The translations under genes and the position numbers were made by a program. A stretch of 64,000 bases of DNA from Stereocaulon alpinum. Taxonomy: Eukaryota > Ascomycota > Lecanoromycetes > Lecanorales > Stereocaulaceae. The notes below the pieces were generated by a model that saw nothing but the letters and a program-made list of their open reading frames with translations, did no database searches and was not told where the DNA came from. This document shows positions 22,801 through 33,830 of this stretch, piece by piece. How positions within the stretch are numbered: the first letter of the stretch is position 1; every line of letters starts with the position of its first letter. The DNA is taken from contig JAEUBA010000081.1 of NCBI GenBank assembly GCA_018257865.1, forward strand, positions 1 to 64,000, written 5' to 3'.

Positions 22801-23878
22801 AAGGATTGGCGTTGTGGACACTTAAAAGTTTACATCTTCTAGATCAGGTCTTCTCAGTTGTACATCGCAACTGACACCAGGTAAGCTTCAAGATAAGTTT
22901 TAGATGCTTGACTTACGAGTTGGAAGCCATCAAGCGCTCCCACGCTGAGTCACCGATTCCCTCAAGACCTTAGAGAGGGATATGCCGGCCACGTTGTCAA
23001 AGGTGGAGAATGCGCAAGGAAGCAAATCCTCTTGTGTCTTGTGGCCTCCCTATAGGTTTTTATCATAGCTCCAGTAGAACACGTAGCAACAGTAGCTAAA
23101 AAAGTGACTCTCTGCTGAAGAGACGAGTGGTTGACAAGAGTTCACAAGAAGACACATGGCGCTTGTGAATGCATACACAAGAGCTCGACGCGTCGTGTGG
23201 TACCAGTCAAGTGGTCGAAAAGAGTCACAATATAACAGCAAGGCCTATGAGAGAATGCATCAATGTGCCTGATAGTACGAGTCAAGGTGACGTTCTAGGT
23301 CAAGAAGTGGCTGAAGTTGCAAAGGGCTCCAAACCAAAGGTGCTGGCCATGTTGCTGAAGGTGAAGGTATGATAAGGAAACAGATACCGGCGAAAGTGAT
23401 GGACATGATAAAAGGTCGAGGAAGCTGATGCTAGCGAAGCAAGGTTAGCGTCCGTTATCTATGCTGTGTACGCTTACCTATATGTATGTATGAGATTAGG
23501 GAATGAAGAAGCGCAATGATGCGAAAAGAAGCGAAGTGATGACGGCAATACCAGAATGGCCTCATCCTAACCGGGGCTTGAAAGTCGAAGACCGGCTTTA
23601 ATCGATCTTGAACTTGGCAGAGTGAGCAACGTTCAGAAGCGAAGCGGAGGAATTGGGCTGAGGAACCGGAGAACCAAGATCTTGTGGGAGCTTCGGAAAG
23701 CTCTATCACTGCAAATCTTCACAGGAGGATGACCAGAACGAGAAGAAGATACGATTAATGATTACTGAACTTAGACAAGCCCTTTCCGTAGTATATGCAA
23801 GCAGTTGGGGTATAAGCGCGTCAAAAGTTCCAAAAAGCCTCGAGATCCCATCCAGCGATATTAGTGAGATCGAGGCCT
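22801..23878. other. intergenic, no gene recognised
   Basis: This is the transition from the repeat-rich block to the 3' end of the Zn2Cys6 gene. Short frames on both strands show no family motif. Confidence 0.45.
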
Positions 23879-26433
23879 TCAAGGTCTTGGCCGAAATCCT
23901 GTCAGGTGCTCCGTGTCAGCGAGTGTGATCAAGAAAGCTCCATTGTTGAGGTGTCTCACCTCAAGTAGCCCCGAATTTTCCATGGACATAGTTTGTGAAT
24001 TTTGTAAAGTCTGTGAAGTAGGTATGACCAGAGAACTGGCCATAGATTGTGGAGTAGGTAAAGCTTGCGGCACGCCATTTCCATTTGAATGCCCGTTGGG
24101 CGCCAGCACTGGCTGAAGACCCACAATCAGTAGATTTGTCTTAACATACGAACCCGTACATACCATGTTAGGCAGACTAGCGAGTGTAGCGGCCGCCGAG
24201 TAACTATCCTGCGCTGCAAGGACCCTTTGAATCATTCGAGTCACCTTGTCGGCAGACCGCTGCTTCTCCATTTGGGACTGGTTTTGCGACGTTCTGCTCT
24301 TCAACAGACCTATGATAGCACAGACGCAGTAGTACTCCTGCAGTCCGACACCCAGGCACGTTATTTTGTCCTCGAGCATGGCCAAAGACCTTTCGAGGTA
24401 TTGGAATGGATCGCCGCTCAGCTGGACTATCGAGCTCCGAGAGGGTAACCCACGTTCTGTGATGACATATGTCAGCGAAATAGAGCACAGCTGGAAAAGC
24501 TGCTCGGAACACATACCAGGCTTTGGGCTGGAAATTGAAACGTTGTAACAGATACTTAGCGCAGCGCTGAGACCATCGTTTCTGAACAGACATAAAAAGC
24601 TGTTGCCAGTACTTAGGAGTTGGTCATGTAGGTCAATGATAGTCATGGCGCTTCTTAGATGGACAATCGCAGAATAATCGTATCTGGAGCCCCATGGCTC
24701 GTCCCGTGCGTAGGGTTTGTGTAAGAAGAGGAGGAGTTGTTGCAGCTGTATTTGAAGGAGAATACGCGCAACCAGGCTTTCATGGTCATGCCAACAGGGA
24801 ACCTCGTCCAAGTACTGCATTATCTTTTTATCGTAAAGCAGGACATCTTCATACGGCATCTGTGAATTCGGACCATTAATCAGAGACGTGAGTTCAATTC
24901 GTAGTGACCAGCTTGAACGTGATATGTTCTGATATGAAGATCTTGTGAAGTGTGACGTCGGGCTAGGATTGGGCAGTTCCTCAGATGAGGGATCCAATTC
25001 ATTGTCGTCGATGTTATGGGGTGGGCCACAATCTTCCACAAGGTCTCTCGTCATCGACGGCATTCCCCTGTCGAGGTCAGCCTGCAATTCCAGTTCACTG
25101 ATGGTCGTCCATATCCGTCTTCGCATCTCCTGGTCAAAGACCGAAACCCTCTTGAATGAAGGGGTCCCATGTCGTAAGTTCACTATGTGAGCGTCTCGAT
25201 GAAGTCCGGCAGACATGGCATGTCTAGTTAGAGTACCCGCCGAAGTCCAGATGCGTTTGCGTTTGACTGAATTCATCTGCTTGGCTATGAATGAGAGGCA
25301 ATGAAGCTGGAAGATGATCAGAGTTGTATGCTTCTGACTTTGAGATCGTAGCCAGGCATCACAGTTTCGGATCCACATCATGGCTGTTTCGCGTTCAACA
25401 GAACTGTCACCCCGGAACATAGTCGGTCCTTTCTCCCTAATGCAATTCGTAGTCGCGAGAATCAGTAGAAGCAGAGCAATGAACGCAGGTCTTGCCTCCC
25501 GTGGCGCGCTCCAAAATTTGGCGTACTCATCCCAAAAGGATGGTAGATGTAAGACTCGATGCGTGGTCTCGAAGTTGTCAACATAAATCTGCACAAGCTG
25601 GTCCGAGATCTTGCGATGGGGAACTAAGCTAGCCAGGCCTTGGTCAGGGAGTGGAATAGTATCTTCTTGTCTATCGCCTTTTGTCTTGGCGTTGTTGAGT
25701 TCGTTCTGGACGTGCGCTAATGGTCGATAATTTACAATCATATCCTTCATAAACATTCGAAGCTCTGGCAGCTAGAAAGTTTAGTACTCACAACATAACG
25801 AACCACTTTTAGAGGACGTACATGGGACAGGTAACTCATATGATGACTCGCACCGTAGAATTGTGTTTTGAATCCATTGCCTCGGAAGATCATTGATTCT
25901 TTGTCCACTGCTTCCCTTTCGTCTGAAGACCGGTTGAGCTCAGCTTGCGTCAGCTCCGGACTCCTAGTAGACCTTGGCCAGTGAAGCCGACCGTTTCCAT
26001 TGGTGATCCTTTCCAAGCCGATTATCCGATTTTCGAGCTGCCGAATGCGTTCATCCTGCGCATAAAGCCGTGCAGTTGCATCGTCCGGTTGCCGTTTGGG
26101 AACGATTTCATCTCCATCATCACCAGCAAAACTCCGAGCAACAGAGGGAAGGCGAGGAGCTACTCTCGGTAAACCTCCAGAAGAGGAAAAGTCACGTGCA
26201 CTTCGGGTCCTTTCCCCGGACGACTGGTTCAAGGTGTCAACAGCTTCTGTATCGTAAGTACAATTCTGCGGTTGACCACCCTTCTGGCATCGTGTGCATG
26301 ATGGGTAGATGCGGTCACATTTCAATTTCCGCCGACGACAATCGAGACATGAGAAAGCTATCCTGCGTCGCTTGGAAGTGGGGGTTTCGTCATGAGGTGA
26401 GCGCTCTTCCCTTGCAGTACCGTTGCTAGACAT
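23879..26433 (-). CDS. Zn2Cys6 fungal-specific transcription factor
   Basis: Model: complement(join(23879..25771, 25822..26433)), 834 aa. The 50-nt GT-AG intron joins SHHMSYLSH to LPELRMF in frame. I chose the ATG at 26433 (MSSNG...) because the frame upstream has no ATG. Residues 29-58 form the binuclear cluster C-x2-C-x6-C-x6-C-x2-C-x8-C, preceded by KRRR and followed by a Ser/Arg linker and a short coiled coil (RIRQLENRIIGLERI). The long second half is the fungal-specific middle homology region (FETTHRVLHLPSFWDEY; RRRIWTTISELELQADL). It is a nuclear DNA-binding regulator whose target cannot be read from sequence. The nearest genes are Aim18 upstream on the same strand and retroelement debris downstream. 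Confidence 0.9.
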
Positions 26434-26718
26434 TGAACAGTCTAGGCCGTCTATCTGCGTATCGAAATCTACATAAGGCGACGAAGATAGATGTGACTTT
26501 TGTGGAGACGCGTGTTCCTGGAAAGGGATACGACAGTGGTGGTCGGTAATGGTCTTTGGGACGCTTCTGATTGGACTGCCGTCATAGCGCTCCCAAAGAG
26601 GTAGGATGCCAAGTATAGGGCAGCCCGCCAAGTCCTTTGGTGTTTGAAGATATTTTGATTATTCATATACTTACTATGTACAACTCCTTGGCATGTTATA
26701 ACAGTATGGCAATCACGC

Positions 26719-27891
26719 CTATATGACTTGGGTTTCCACCGTTCCAATGGGCCTCTCCACAAGTTCCATGACCCCATCCACAATACTTTGTCTTGCATCC
26801 TCGCTTGCGATGGTCTCACCAGCAAGATATCCCATCCATACCAGCCTGCTGATCCTTTCATCTTTCACACCGCCTAGCAAAAACATCTCAGCCCCTCTTG
26901 CACTGAGTGTTTGCGGCTGCGCCTCTGCCGCCCCAGGTTTGTCTTCCTCCACCCACGCTCTTAAGGTCCCATCAGCTCCTCTGCCCAGTAGCAAAACTTT
27001 GCCTTTGCCTACGGAGCCTCTGCCACCGAGCATTCCTTTGAAATCGCCCACTGCCTGCTTGAAGTCTTCACCCTCAAATTCCTTTCCTTTCCCCCTCAAG
27101 TCGATTCCTCTCAACCAGCCATCTCTTAGATGTGCGAAATTGGTATTCCTCGTTGGCACAACCCTCACAGCGCTTTTTACTCCTCCCTCCTTCAGTACCT
27201 CAGCCCACACCTTTGTGCTTCCATTACCATCAAGCAGCGTCTTTCTCAATTGCTCTCTCTCCCCTTGGACCAGAGTACTCGCACCACTGCCCACCGAAGC
27301 TTTTACAAGTTCCTCTTGCAGCTTTGCCAGGTCGCCCTTTGCAATATAGAGTCCCACAACGTAGACTTGTATCCTGAACAGCGAAACTTTCCGTACGCCT
27401 AGCCCAAGAAGCTGGTACTCCTCTTCCTCCCGCGCAGCGCCCATACCAGCTGGCAAAGCCGCAGAGATTCCTTCGTCCCCTGCATTGCCTGAGACGGGTA
27501 GCCATATTGTACGTGGGAAGTATGGAATTGTCGATGTGCCTGTGGCTACTTTGTCCACGTCATCGCCATGATCCTTGCCTGTGATTTCTACCTTGGCTGT
27601 ACTTGTCAACGCGTTGCTGCGGTTACTCGGTGGAGCGTCGAGGTGTTTCGGTTTCTGACGAGTGACTGCTAAGGTGGCTGCACCGGCTGAGAGCACACAG
27701 AGAATCGCTACTTTGTGGTTGGGTTTGTTCCGGGTTGGAGGGGTAGAAGTGGACGTCGAGTGGGCATCAGGTCGCTGCGAGTATTTGGGTGATGTGAGGG
27801 ATTTTCGGCGAAAAGTACGGAGGCAAGCATTTCTTTTGGGACGGATGCATCGCAAAGTCCCCAGAGCAAGATGTGACATCTGATATGACAT
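26719..27891 (-). CDS. aim18: Aim18-type mitochondrial chalcone-isomerase-like protein
   Basis: Single exon, 390 aa, ATG at 27891 (a second ATG lies four codons on). The N-terminus is Arg/Ser-rich without acidic residues, like a mitochondrial presequence, and is followed by one hydrophobic helix (AILCVLSAGAATLAV). The core begins with LLGLGVRKVSLFRIQVYVVG and contains the chalcone-isomerase-like fold features (RNTNFAHLRDGWLRGID; GKGKVLLLGRGADGTLRAWV). The Aim18/Aim46 family is an inner-membrane-anchored protein of intermembrane-space orientation with no flavonoid role. Spacing to the Zn2Cys6 start is only about 285 bp on the same strand. The plus-strand frame 26723-27349 is its shadow. Confidence 0.88.
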   Translation of the reverse strand: MSYQMSHLALGTLRCIRPKRNACLRTFRRKSLTSPKYSQRPDAHSTSTSTPPTRNKPNHKVAILCVLSAGAATLAVTRQKPKHLDAPPSNRSNALTSTAKVEITGKDHGDDVDKVATGTSTIPYFPRTIWLPVSGNAGDEGISAALPAGMGAAREEEEYQLLGLGVRKVSLFRIQVYVVGLYIAKGDLAKLQEELVKASVGSGASTLVQGEREQLRKTLLDGNGSTKVWAEVLKEGGVKSAVRVVPTRNTNFAHLRDGWLRGIDLRGKGKEFEGEDFKQAVGDFKGMLGGRGSVGKGKVLLLGRGADGTLRAWVEEDKPGAAEAQPQTLSARGAEMFLLGGVKDERISRLVWMGYLAGETIASEDARQSIVDGVMELVERPIGTVETQVI

Positions 27892-29726
27892 TGGTTCTTA
27901 GTTGTAAGTGACACATATGTCTATTGATGGGTTTCGATGCTCTAATCTCAAAGACTGGCGGCGGAATTACTCCGTCTGTTATTCTGGGAGTGAATTATCC
28001 ACACTGCAGCAATCTATACCGCCTCTGAACTCCAAAAAACTGTTTGTACAAGATGGGGTCGGACCTGGAATCTCTCGATTCCGCGTGTAAGGCAGATTGT
28101 AGTCAAGCGCCTGGCCATTCGGCAACATTGCCATTGATTGATCTTAAATGGTGCTCTTGTTTGAAATAATATATCAAAAACTTAGACAGTCTCCATCTTC
28201 GCCACTGACCGTGCCTCTGCTCTACCAATGCTCAGATTTGTTCCTACATGATATATTTTCACGGAGGAGTCTTCCACCCCTCGGTCATTTCACAAAGATC
28301 GCAAGGGTCTCTTGCAATGGAGAGGGAGTTGTCGGTTCTTCGAAATCGAGAAGCTACTCAACAGTCTTCTCGTTTGGCACGAAAGTCACGGCAGTATCGC
28401 CCTGTCTTGAAGCACCCAATCCGGAAGTCGTTAGGCGAATGATTCTCGTTATCACTGCAGGCGCCTGATAGCATAGACATACTCCGTACATAAAGACCGC
28501 CACCGTCCTCGGAAAAGCAAACAGATACCAATGAGACCCTGTTTGATCATCGCCAATATTACATAGACTTTCGGCCTATGGCCAGTATACTCCTTCACAT
28601 CGACCAGTCTACTTTCTGGCACGGATGACGCGCCATATTCCCAAGCCGCTCCATGGCGATTCGGACAGCTCGTGCGAATTGCTACCTTGGCAAATAGTAG
28701 GTTTCCTCCAAACAAATACACAGGTCAGACCTTTAACACGAGCTGTTACCTCGCCTGAGACTGTCATTGAGCAGCATGGAGGCCTAGCTCTTGAGCACAC
28801 ACAGTGGTAGCGTCAGTGTTTGAGCACCGTCAGCGCCGAGGAAGTCACCTACCATGAGGTTGATATTCGATGACTTCGAACGGTTTTCGGAAACAGCTCT
28901 CCTGATCCCCATGCGCGGACGTAGATGTGATCTTGCCTGGTAACCCGTTCCACGTGAGTGGCTCGTCCTGGCAACTTTCGTCCTCCAGACTCTCCTCAAT
29001 CGTCTCGACGACGAAACCGTCAGAACTTCATCGTCAACGCCCTTGATATGCATTAGGACGTCGGCAGCTGGGTACACCTCCTGATTGCTGCCGGCAACGT
29101 CATCCTAGGCTTTGCATATGACTTCAGGTTCGGTCCCGGGTCTACTAACGGCAGCGGCCTGCTTTTATTGTCTCCAATCACCTGTTATGATCCTCAAGTT
29201 ACGACTGCTGGCGTTTCGACTCGGAGGTAATTTAGGGGCAAGTATTTGATGTACGCTCAAGAATATCAGCCTCAAGGCAGACATAGGCGAATTTTGTGAC
29301 GTTATTGCTGTCGAAGACGCGCGAGAATAAGATGTAGTCACAAAAACGGCGAGCTATGTATCGAAATGGAGTGTAATTTGAAGCACTCTATAATGAATGG
29401 GCGGTCATTGAGGGTGACTTTCCGCAGAATGTGCATTCCTGCGGAGTTGACGAGTAATGAAAGCACAAATTTAAGGACATAGACGTAGCAGAGAAAGATT
29501 GGTGAGCAGCAAATTAACCATGTCAGTGTGTCGCAAGCATGGGAGTGACAATTAGAGATCATTATTAGAAGAAGGCGACGATTTCTCTGAAATTTGAGCA
29601 GCACAACAGCGAATGCCAGGGATCATCCTAAAACAGATTCCAATTGTCTTCGTTTCATGTCTAGTTGGTGATAGATGTGACCGGTGTATGCTCATATGAC
29701 TGCCGCGCAATGTGCATATTGCCACA
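27892..29726. other. 1.8-kb intergenic region, no gene recognised
   Basis: Only short overlapping frames are present. A minus-strand frame at 28452-28721 has a hydrophobic stretch (VYVILAMIKQGLIGICLLF) but no start context or family. Weak signs of past coding occur around 28600-29080 without a continuous frame. Confidence 0.4.
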
Positions 29727-30157
29727 CTACAGAGCACCAGCATCCTTCAGCATCTCGTCGAGCCTGCTCTTCTGCGATTGCAAATCTGAGTTGCCTCCAA
29801 TATGTTTGTGGTTGATGAAGATGTTAGGGACAGAGCGCTGGCTGGTCATATCCTCAAGGGCATCTTGGATAGCAGCTCCATCATCTAATGTGGCAAGATC
29901 GTCAGCGGTTGTCTGTCATATATAATGATAATCTCATTAACGTACCAACTTGATCCAGCTCAATGGTGTAGAACTTTGCACCCTTCTCGCTCAAGAGAGC
30001 CTTCGTCGCTTTGCAGTACGGGCAGGTTGACTTGCTGAAAACGGCTGTAGGACAGTGACTATCAATGTTTGATGATTTTAATGGGGCGAAAGAGTTCTGG
30101 CATACCAACAGCGTTGTCATCAATGATGCCTTGCGCCTTCGTCTTCGCCGCGGACAT
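29727..30157 (-). CDS. grx1: dithiol glutaredoxin (CPYC class)
   Basis: Model: complement(join(29727..29884, 29946..30044, 30106..30157)), 102 aa from the only in-frame ATG (MSAAKTKAQ). Both introns (61 nt each) are GT-AG and the joins restore AVAVFSKSTCPYC and ELDQVDDGAAIQ exactly. The active site CPYC is at residues 25-28. The glutathione-binding TVP-type loop appears as RSVPNIFI, followed by GG-x-SDL. It reduces protein disulphides and glutathione mixed disulphides in the cytosol. Upstream of the ATG the frame stays open for about 38 codons and encodes a mitochondrial-presequence-like stretch (SFLRRFFASSVNPAA) but no ATG, so a longer organellar form would need a non-AUG start or a 5' exon. 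Confidence 0.92.
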
Positions 30158-30271
30158 TGCTGCTGGATTAACGCTCGAAGCGAAGAATCTGCGTAGGAAA
30201 GAAATGATGGGCGATTGTTGTAGTGGAAGGGCTTGGGTGGAATGTATATGGTTTTGGAGGGGGAATGACAA

Positions 30272-30850
30272 GCTATATGTAGTGAATCCGGCTGGATGGA
30301 GTGATTGTAGTCACTCTCGAAAGATCTGTAATCGCCATCAGGTCGCTAAAATGACGCCATTGTTGGCATCAGGGTCCGTCCACAAGTACCCGCTTTCAGC
30401 CCTCCCTACCTTAATTTTTGTTGTATTAATCAGTGAGTTACTGCAAACCAGCGATCGTTGATTCCATCATCATCTCGCTTCGAAGCGTGCGGTTGATAAC
30501 AAAGTTGCATCGTCGTACCTGTCGCGAGAGGCGAAAGGCGAAAGGCGAAAGGCGAAAGACGCCTATCTTCACTGGGAAGTGAACGACAATCTGTCTAATT
30601 TGCACTCGAAATCGACTCTGACTGTTAGGGAGGGGAATGGTGCGTCTGCCTTAGGGGGACATATATGGGGAGACGTCTGAGAACGCTTGGGACGCGCTTT
30701 CCTGCCTGGATTGAAGAGCCAAACGCGATGTAGTTTGTATGGAACACAGGCTGTTCCTTGGAGCAGTGACTATTACAGTGGGACTTGTTAACAGTGTCTC
30801 ACGTCAAACACAAACTTACCGCTTCATGCTTGATTCTGGACTATCCAGCT
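30272..30850. promoter_or_regulatory. divergent promoter, glutaredoxin / metallophosphoesterase
   Basis: About 690 bp between the two divergent ATGs. It holds four perfect tandem copies of GGCGAAA at 30530-30557, next to a GCGAGAGGCGAAA variant. No other element is recognised with confidence. Confidence 0.5.
30530..30557. repeat. four tandem GGCGAAA heptamers
   Basis: Perfect 7-bp units at 30530, 30537, 30544 and 30551 in the divergent promoter. Could be a microsatellite or an array of factor-binding sites. Confidence 0.85.
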
Positions 30851-32076
30851 ATGGCTCCCGAACTTCGAAAGACTCGCTTTGTCTGCGTGTCGGACACGCA
30901 CAACTCATCTCCGGCAGACGGTGCCTTTAAGCTGCCCAAAGGCGACGTGCTAATACATGCAGGTGACTTGACAAAGCAGGGCACCTTCGCGGAGCTTCAG
31001 AAGACGCTGGACTGGATCCACCAAGCAGATTACGAAATCAAGATCGTGGTTGCTGGTATGTCTCGAGTCACTCTGGTCTTGATATGTATAGAGCTGACCG
31101 GAACGCCTTAGGCAATCACGACATCACCCTCGACCAGAAATTTTATTCAGAACATGGTCCGCACTTTCATAACCAATACCCTCAAGTGTCCCAAGCTTGT
31201 ATCGATTTGGTTCAAACATACGATTCGATCACCTTTCTAAATCATGACTCTGCCCACATCCACTTGACGAAGGAAGACGGCCCTCAAACGAGCTTCCACG
31301 TTTTCGGCTCCCCATATTCTCCGGCCAACGGCCTCTGGGCTTTCGGCTATCCTCCAGAGGATGCCCCAAAGATATGGGAATACTCAATACCGATGAACAC
31401 GGATGTCATCGTCACACATACGCCTCCCAAGTATCACTGCGATGAGTCAAAAGACCGGGGAGCTGCCGGCTGCGTGATACTACGGGAGAAGTTATGGCGG
31501 GTACGGCCCCATTTGGCAATCTGTGGGCACGTTCATGAAGGCAGAGGTGCTGAGATAGTCCTATGGGATCTTGAGACGCCTAATACCCGCTACAAAGAGG
31601 CACTTATCGAGTACTGGACCGACCCTAGCACTGATAATAAAAAACAAAGCCTCATCGATCTCTCTGCCAAATCCTCAAAACCTTTAGAAAATACAGGCTC
31701 ATGGGGCGATGAAGAGATCCCATCCATCCCCATCGAGGAACTCACGAAGAAGCTTGATTCAACGTCCCTGCGGCGCTGGAAATCCAAAGAGCGTCCTGCT
31801 TTCACATTGAAAACCCTAGATGATGGACACAGATCTTCATACTATGAGGGCATCCGCGGCCACGGTGGTATACCCCCCTCTGGACGTTGCGATATGGAAG
31901 CCTTGGCTGGGCGGATGGGTCGAAAAGAGACTTGCATCATTAATGCTGCGATCACGGCTACTAGTTGGCCATACAAGCCGAACAACCAGCGAAGATACAA
32001 CAAGCCTATTGTTGTTGATATTGACTTGCCTGTCCTGCAGAAGCAAGGTAACCTGCAGGAGGAAAGGGACAGGTGA
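30851..32076 (+). CDS. calcineurin-like metallophosphoesterase domain protein
   Basis: Model: join(30851..31055, 31112..32076), 389 aa. The 56-nt intron joins VVAG to NHD, restoring the GNHD motif. Start MAPELRKTRF at 30851. The metal-binding motifs of the superfamily are all present in order: SDTHNS (residues 14-19), HAGDLT, GNHD, VTHTPP and GHVHEGRG. This arrangement is that of the MPPED1/MPPED2-like branch in animals and its fungal homologues, cytosolic phosphodiesterases of uncertain substrate. After the domain (about residue 240) a Lys/Ser/Glu-rich tail of about 150 residues has no recognised domain. The presence of all metal ligands argues for activity. Confidence 0.88.
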
Positions 32077-33830
32077 GTAGAGATCATGACGGGAAGAGGA
32101 ATTGGGCATTCTGGCCTATTGGGCGAAGCCAACTCCTCGTAAGGGGTTTCAAATCTTCACGCGTGCATGTGTCATGGCTAGGTGCATGCCTGGGGTGTTA
32201 CTGCTTTAATTTGGGTGCAGATTTCCCCTGGCCCCTTGCTGAGACCAAGGTATTAGCTAACACTGAGGCTCAGTTTGCAGCCTAAATCCATTAACGCCCG
32301 ATAGATACCTAAGCTTATATCCTACAATATCAAAGCGTTTGGAAGGCAAGGCTATAGCTAGTCCTACATTCAGCACTGAGTATTCAAACCCTAGCCATTC
32401 ACCCCATCTGATCTAGACTTTTTCAAGGACTTCGCACCCCACTACGTACTAGGTACCACACTCTGAGCAAATTGAGTTCGACTTTGTGATGCCGTGCATA
32501 TCCTGTTCGTTGAAAACTTAGACCTTGGTCTAATTGGCCCAATGTTCCCTGTAGCCGCTGAGGTCCAAGCCCACCTAGCCCGGTGTACAACTGCTATTTA
32601 CACTATCTAGCCAGCTCAGCAGCGCTAACTCTCTAATTCGTTCTCCCGCGGTCATCACCCCACCATTGAAGATATCCCCGATGCTGCCGTTGGCCGCAGG
32701 CCACGAGTTACCGGCCCGTAACCTAGAGACAGAAGTGTGAAGACATCATAGTGGGGTTAGCGATATGCACGTTGAAAGTTTCAAGGCCAATGAAACCCGC
32801 TGACTTTTCCGGCCAATGGTGAGGATAAGCAGTGCGTGATCCGTATTGTGGCTGTAATACTGAAAGAGTGTGTGAAGTGTAAAATATCTAACCCATCACC
32901 GCCCAACTTAGACGATTCCTTGTTGTTGACTACATCTCTGCTTCTCAATTCAAGCCCATGTTGACTATCTTCGAGGCTGGATCCTGCACACCCTCGGCCA
33001 TCTGATTCGTTAAGGCCTGCCAACTTTTAACACGGCAACAAGCCTAAAGGCAGTGCCTACGCCCCGCCTCAGCTCATCGGTCGGTTTCGGTGCCTGACTG
33101 CGGAATGTGAGTCTGACTCCTGATATTCACCACCTGTTCAGATCTCGAGGACAGTCCAACTTCACTTCTTCCACCATCAGCACGCTCAGTGCTGTGAGGG
33201 TCAATCGAATCGTGAGGAAAGCGAATGGAAGAGAGTTCGGTCGCATCGCACAAGCATCGCACTAACTGCTTCACCGCCTTAGTCACACCAGAAGAGAACA
33301 ACACACCCAAAAAGCAAGACTCCAGGTCTCTGCTTCCAAAGATCTATTGATCTCGACTCATTCTCTCGCTGTCTAGAAGGCCCTTTCGTCGTCGGTGAGA
33401 GTCCAAAGGCGGCTTTGTCAGCAAATCACTCGTTCTGTTATTGCCACCCCCAACGTCGTTAGCGCCTGTCGCACATTGTTTTGGTGGCGTTGATCTACCA
33501 AATCATAAGTACCTGACGTACTGAAACCAGCAGTGGAGATCTTCAACCTCTTCGTCAGGTACTCAGCCTCTACGGCTTACTCATGACTTGATTATCTCGG
33601 GCAAAAGTCATCACTGTTACTTCTTAACCTTCTCTCTTCATCAACATATCCTCGCACAACGGTCAACAAACACATTCCCAACGATTTCTGGCCACGCGCT
33701 CATGGTTCGAAAACCACGCGAATCGCCGGAGTCCGCATGACAGTCTCTTCCACTGTCTTGGGAGACATATCTCGCCTTTCGAAGCCTTTACCTTCTTATT
33801 AACACCTGCTGCCTGTACAACAACATAATC
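32077..33830. other. 1.75-kb intergenic region and DnaJ-gene leader
   Basis: No gene recognised. The last 500 bp are pyrimidine-rich with CT tracts, typical of a fungal promoter and 5' leader, ending ACATAATC before the DnaJ ATG. Confidence 0.45.

Noticed and set aside
26434..26631. N-terminal extension of the Zn2Cys6 protein
   Set aside because: The frame is open but has no ATG. Its first codon is TTG, so the start at 26433 is preferred.
26723..27349. 208-codon plus-strand frame
   Set aside because: Exactly antisense to Aim18. Pro/Ser/Leu-rich composition typical of a shadow frame.
28452..28800. short hydrophobic minus-strand frames
   Set aside because: No ATG-to-stop model with splice sites or a known family. 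Overlapping frames on both strands.
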